Positions 4,859 to 7,292 of a DNA stretch of 7,292 nucleotides are shown piece after piece. The notes beneath the pieces are model-generated. The model saw only the letters and a program-made list of their open reading frames with translations, was not told the DNA's origin and did not search any database. Made by a program: the position numbers and the translations under genes. Where the stretch lies: contig JAEXBL010000111.1 of assembly GCA_023394015.1 (NCBI GenBank), positions 1-7,292 of the forward strand, given 5' to 3'. The DNA comes from Pseudomonadota bacterium (GTDB lineage Bacteria; Pseudomonadota; Gammaproteobacteria; Burkholderiales; Burkholderiaceae_C). How positions within the stretch are numbered: position 1 is the first letter of the stretch; every line of letters begins with the position of its first letter.

Positions 4859-7198
4859 ATGTCTGCTGAATCCTCCACCGCCCGCTGCCCCATCGACCAC
4901 GCCGCCCTGACGGGCCTCACCGGCCCTACGGGCTGCCCCATCAGCGCCGGCGCGGCCGAGTTCGACCCCTTCGAGGACGGCTACCAGCAGGACCCGCCCG
5001 GCTACCTGCGCTGGTCGCGCGAGCAGGAGCCGGTGTTCTTCGCGCCCAAGCTCGGCTACTGGGTGGTCACGCGCTACGACGACATCAAGGCGGTGTTCCG
5101 CGACCACGAAACCTTCAGCGCCTCGATCGCGCTGGAGAAGATCACGCCCACCGGCGACGAGGCCAACGCCGTGCTGGCCAGCTACGACTACGCCATGAAC
5201 CGCACCCTGGTCAACGAGGAGGAGCCGGCCCACATGGCGCGCCGCCGCCTGCTGATCCAGCCCTTCACGCCCGAGGCCCTAGCCGAGCACGAGCCCATGG
5301 TGCGCCGCGTGGCGCGCGAGTACGTGGACCGGTTCATCGACGACGGCCGCGCCGACCTGGTGGACCAGATGCTGTGGGAGGCGCCGCTCACCATCGGCCT
5401 GCACTTTCTCGGCGTGCCCGAGGAGGACATGGACCAGCTGCGCCAGTATTCGATCGCGCACACCGTCAACACCTGGGGCCGGCCCCGGCCCGAGGAGCAG
5501 GTGGCCGTGGCCCATGCCGTGGGCAACTTCTGGCAGCTCTCCGGCAAGATCCTGGCCAAGATGCGCGCCAACCCCGACGCGCCCGGCTGGATGCCCTACG
5601 GCATCCGCAAGCAGAAGGACCACCCCGAGGTCGTCACCGACTCCTACCTGCACTCGATGATGATGGCCGGCATCGTGGCCTCGCACGAGACCACCGCCAA
5701 CGGCATCGCCAACGCGCTGAAGTCGCTGCTGCAGAACCCCGCCGTGTGGCGCGAGCTGTGCGAGGACCCGAGCCTGATCCCCGGCGCGGTGGAAGAATGC
5801 ATCCGCCACAACGGCTCGGTGGCGGCGTGGCGGCGCCTGGCCACGCGCGACGCCACCGTGGGCGGCGTGCACATTCCCGCTGGCAGCAAGTTGCTGATCG
5901 TGATGTCGTCCGGCAACCATGACGAGCGCCACTTTCCCGACGCCGGCCGGGTGGACATCCGCCGCGACAACGCCAGCGACCACCTCACCTTCGGCTACGG
6001 CTCGCACCAGTGCATGGGCAAGAACCTGGCGCGGCTGGAGCTGCAGGTGTTTCTGGAGGAGTTCACCAAGCGCCTGCCGCACATGCGCCTGGCCGAGCAG
6101 CGCTTCGACTACGTGCCCAACACCTCGTTCCGCGGCCCCAAGCACCTGTGGGTGGAGTGGGACCCGGCGCAGAACCCCGAGCGCGCCCACCCCGAAATCC
6201 TGCAGCAGCAGCAAACCGTGCGCCTGGGCGAGCCGTCCAGGCAGACGGTGACGCGGCCGATGGTGGTCGAGCGCGTCACGCGCCTCACGCAGGATGCCGT
6301 GCTGCTGCGCCTGGTGGCCGCCAACGGCCAGCCCTTGCCGAAGTGGCAGCCCGGCGCGCACATCGACATCGAATGCGGCAGCGCCGAGCTGTCGCGCCAG
6401 TACTCGCTGTGCGGCGACCCGCAGGACGCCGGCGCCTACGAGATCGCCGTGCTGCGCGACGCCGCCAGCCGCGGCGGCTCGGCCTGGGTGCACGAGCGAT
6501 TGAAAGAAGGCGATCGCCTGCGCATCCGCGGCCCGCGCAACCATTTCCGCTTCGACGAGACGGCCAGGCAGGTCATCTTCATCGCCGGCGGCATCGGCAT
6601 CACGCCCATCGCGGCCATGGCGCGGCGCGCGCGCGAGCTGGGCATCCAGTACGCCATCCACTACGCCGGCCGCAGCCGCGCCCTGATGCCGCTGCTTGAT
6701 GCGCTGGAGGCCGCGCACGGCGAGCGCCTGCAGGTCTACGCCAAGGACGAGGGCCGCCGCGCCGACCTGGCCGCGCTGCTGGCCACGCCGCACGAAGGCA
6801 CCCGCATCTACGCCTGCGGCCCGCAGCGCATGCTGGCCGCGCTGGAGGCATGCACGGCGCACTGGCCCGACGACGCGCTGCGCATCGAGCACTTCCAGAC
6901 CGAGCCGCCGACGCTGGACCCGGCCAAGGAACACGCCTTCGAGGTCGAGCTGAAGGACAGCGGCATCACCCTGCAGGTGCGCGCCGACCAGACCATTCTG
7001 TCGGCGCTCAAGGGCGCCAACATCGACGTGCAGAGCGACTGCTGCGAGGGCCTGTGCGGCTCCTGCGAGGTGCGCGTGCTGGGCGGCGCCATCGACCACC
7101 GCGACCTGGTGCTCACCCGCGCCGAGCGCGACGCGCAGGACCGCATGATGGTCTGCTGCTCGCGCGCGGCAGGCGGGAAACTGGTACTGGAACTGTGA
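4859..7198 (+). CDS. Self-sufficient cytochrome P450 (class VII, CYP116B-type): P450-FMN reductase-ferredoxin fusion
   Basis: This complete 779-residue monooxygenase carries its own electron chain: NAD(P)H to FMN to [2Fe-2S] to heme. The P450 domain (about 30-435) has the I-helix motif ASHETT (274-279, acid-alcohol pair E277/T278), K-helix ExxR (E313, R316) and heme loop FGYGSHQCMG (378-387, thiolate C385). After a linker (about 436-462) comes a phthalate-dioxygenase-reductase-like module: RQYSLCG (513-519, FMN), IFIAGGIGITP (573-583) and YACGPQRM (651-658, nucleotide). The C-terminal ferredoxin (about 693-779) has C728-x4-C733-x2-C736-x29-C766. Length and domain order match CYP116B2 (P450RhF) of Rhodococcus and CYP116B1 of Cupriavidus. 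Known members hydroxylate aromatics, O-dealkylate ethers or attack thiocarbamates; the native substrate is unknown. The ATG is chosen because MSA...CPIDHAAL resembles the N-terminus of that family. There is no clear Shine-Dalgarno, and an in-frame TTG at 4832 would add nine residues. No partner gene is needed or seen. Confidence 0.96.
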   Translation: MSAESSTARCPIDHAALTGLTGPTGCPISAGAAEFDPFEDGYQQDPPGYLRWSREQEPVFFAPKLGYWVVTRYDDIKAVFRDHETFSASIALEKITPTGDEANAVLASYDYAMNRTLVNEEEPAHMARRRLLIQPFTPEALAEHEPMVRRVAREYVDRFIDDGRADLVDQMLWEAPLTIGLHFLGVPEEDMDQLRQYSIAHTVNTWGRPRPEEQVAVAHAVGNFWQLSGKILAKMRANPDAPGWMPYGIRKQKDHPEVVTDSYLHSMMMAGIVASHETTANGIANALKSLLQNPAVWRELCEDPSLIPGAVEECIRHNGSVAAWRRLATRDATVGGVHIPAGSKLLIVMSSGNHDERHFPDAGRVDIRRDNASDHLTFGYGSHQCMGKNLARLELQVFLEEFTKRLPHMRLAEQRFDYVPNTSFRGPKHLWVEWDPAQNPERAHPEILQQQQTVRLGEPSRQTVTRPMVVERVTRLTQDAVLLRLVAANGQPLPKWQPGAHIDIECGSAELSRQYSLCGDPQDAGAYEIAVLRDAASRGGSAWVHERLKEGDRLRIRGPRNHFRFDETARQVIFIAGGIGITPIAAMARRARELGIQYAIHYAGRSRALMPLLDALEAAHGERLQVYAKDEGRRADLAALLATPHEGTRIYACGPQRMLAALEACTAHWPDDALRIEHFQTEPPTLDPAKEHAFEVELKDSGITLQVRADQTILSALKGANIDVQSDCCEGLCGSCEVRVLGGAIDHRDLVLTRAERDAQDRMMVCCSRAAGGKLVLEL

Positions 7199-7204
7199 AA
7201 GTCT

Positions 7205-7240
7205 GAACAGCCGAACAGCCGAACAGCCGAACAGCCGAAC
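7205..7240 (+). repeat. 8-bp tandem repeat, 4.5 copies of GAACAGCC
   Basis: Four perfect copies of GAACAGCC run from 7205 to 7236, followed by GAAC (7237-7240). The array starts six bases after the P450 stop codon. Perfect identity suggests recent slippage expansion. It contains no hairpin and is not a terminator. Confidence 0.9.
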
Positions 7241-7274
7241 GCAGAGGACGCAGAAGTTGCGCAGAGTACGCAGA
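7240..7274 (+). repeat. Short degenerate CGCAGA repeats
   Basis: CGCAGA occurs at 7240, 7249, 7260 and 7269, spaced 9, 11 and 9 bases, with variable bases between. It directly follows the 8-bp array and then gives way to an A-rich stretch at the window end. I see no gene or terminator in 7199-7292. Confidence 0.65.
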
Positions 7275-7292
7275 AGAAAACCTGTTTCTGGC

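Noticed and set aside
5279..7099. A 606-codon open frame on the minus strand, antisense to the P450 gene
   Set aside because: Its product is a low-complexity run of His, Gln, Val, Arg and Gly with no recognisable motif, as expected for the shadow frame of a high-GC gene with strong GC3 bias. The plus strand encodes every cofactor motif.
7205..7280. CRISPR-like array
   Set aside because: The repeats are only 6-8 bp and contiguous or separated by 3-5 bp, with no spacers of CRISPR length and no cas genes.

Overview
This is a high-GC window whose coding frames have strong GC3 bias. It most resembles a betaproteobacterium of the Burkholderiales, probably Comamonadaceae-like. That placement is inferred from a Bug-family tricarboxylate-type receptor, the GC-rich codon use and the style of the intergenic repeats; no rRNA or other phylogenetic marker is present.

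Layout: (1) 1-624, minus strand: the first 208 residues of a periplasmic Bug/TctC-type substrate-binding protein, cut by the window edge. (2) 625-815: an intergenic stretch with a GC-rich hairpin and repeat-like sequence. (3) 816-1655, minus strand: a creatininase-family metal amidohydrolase. (4) 1713-2474, plus strand: an AlaX-type alanyl-tRNA editing protein, divergent from the amidohydrolase. (5) 2524-3141, minus strand: only the membrane and periplasmic sensor half of a CusS/CopS-like heavy-metal histidine kinase, ending where the HAMP domain should begin; probably a pseudogene. (6) 3142-3264: a palindrome-rich divergent intergenic region. (7) 3265-3747, plus strand: an exported DUF411 (CopG-type) copper-binding protein. 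(8) 3885-4697, plus strand: a tandem-domain universal stress protein, followed by a clear intrinsic terminator at 4720-4746. (9) 4796-4829: a predicted promoter whose -10 is covered by a near-perfect 17-bp palindrome. (10) 4859-7198, plus strand: a complete self-sufficient class VII cytochrome P450 of the CYP116B type, with heme, FMN, NAD(P)H and [2Fe-2S] modules in one 779-residue chain. (11) 7205-7274: short tandem repeats.

The genes do not form one pathway. The receptor and amidohydrolase may form a small uptake/hydrolysis unit for an unknown amide or carboxylate. The DUF411 gene and the kinase fragment look like the remains of a copper-response locus. The P450 is a stand-alone catabolic or detoxifying monooxygenase with its own promoter and a candidate repressor site, insulated from the USP gene by the terminator. 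I see no clearly new multi-gene system. The best leads are the P450 with its operator-like palindrome and the truncated metal sensor beside the DUF411 gene.
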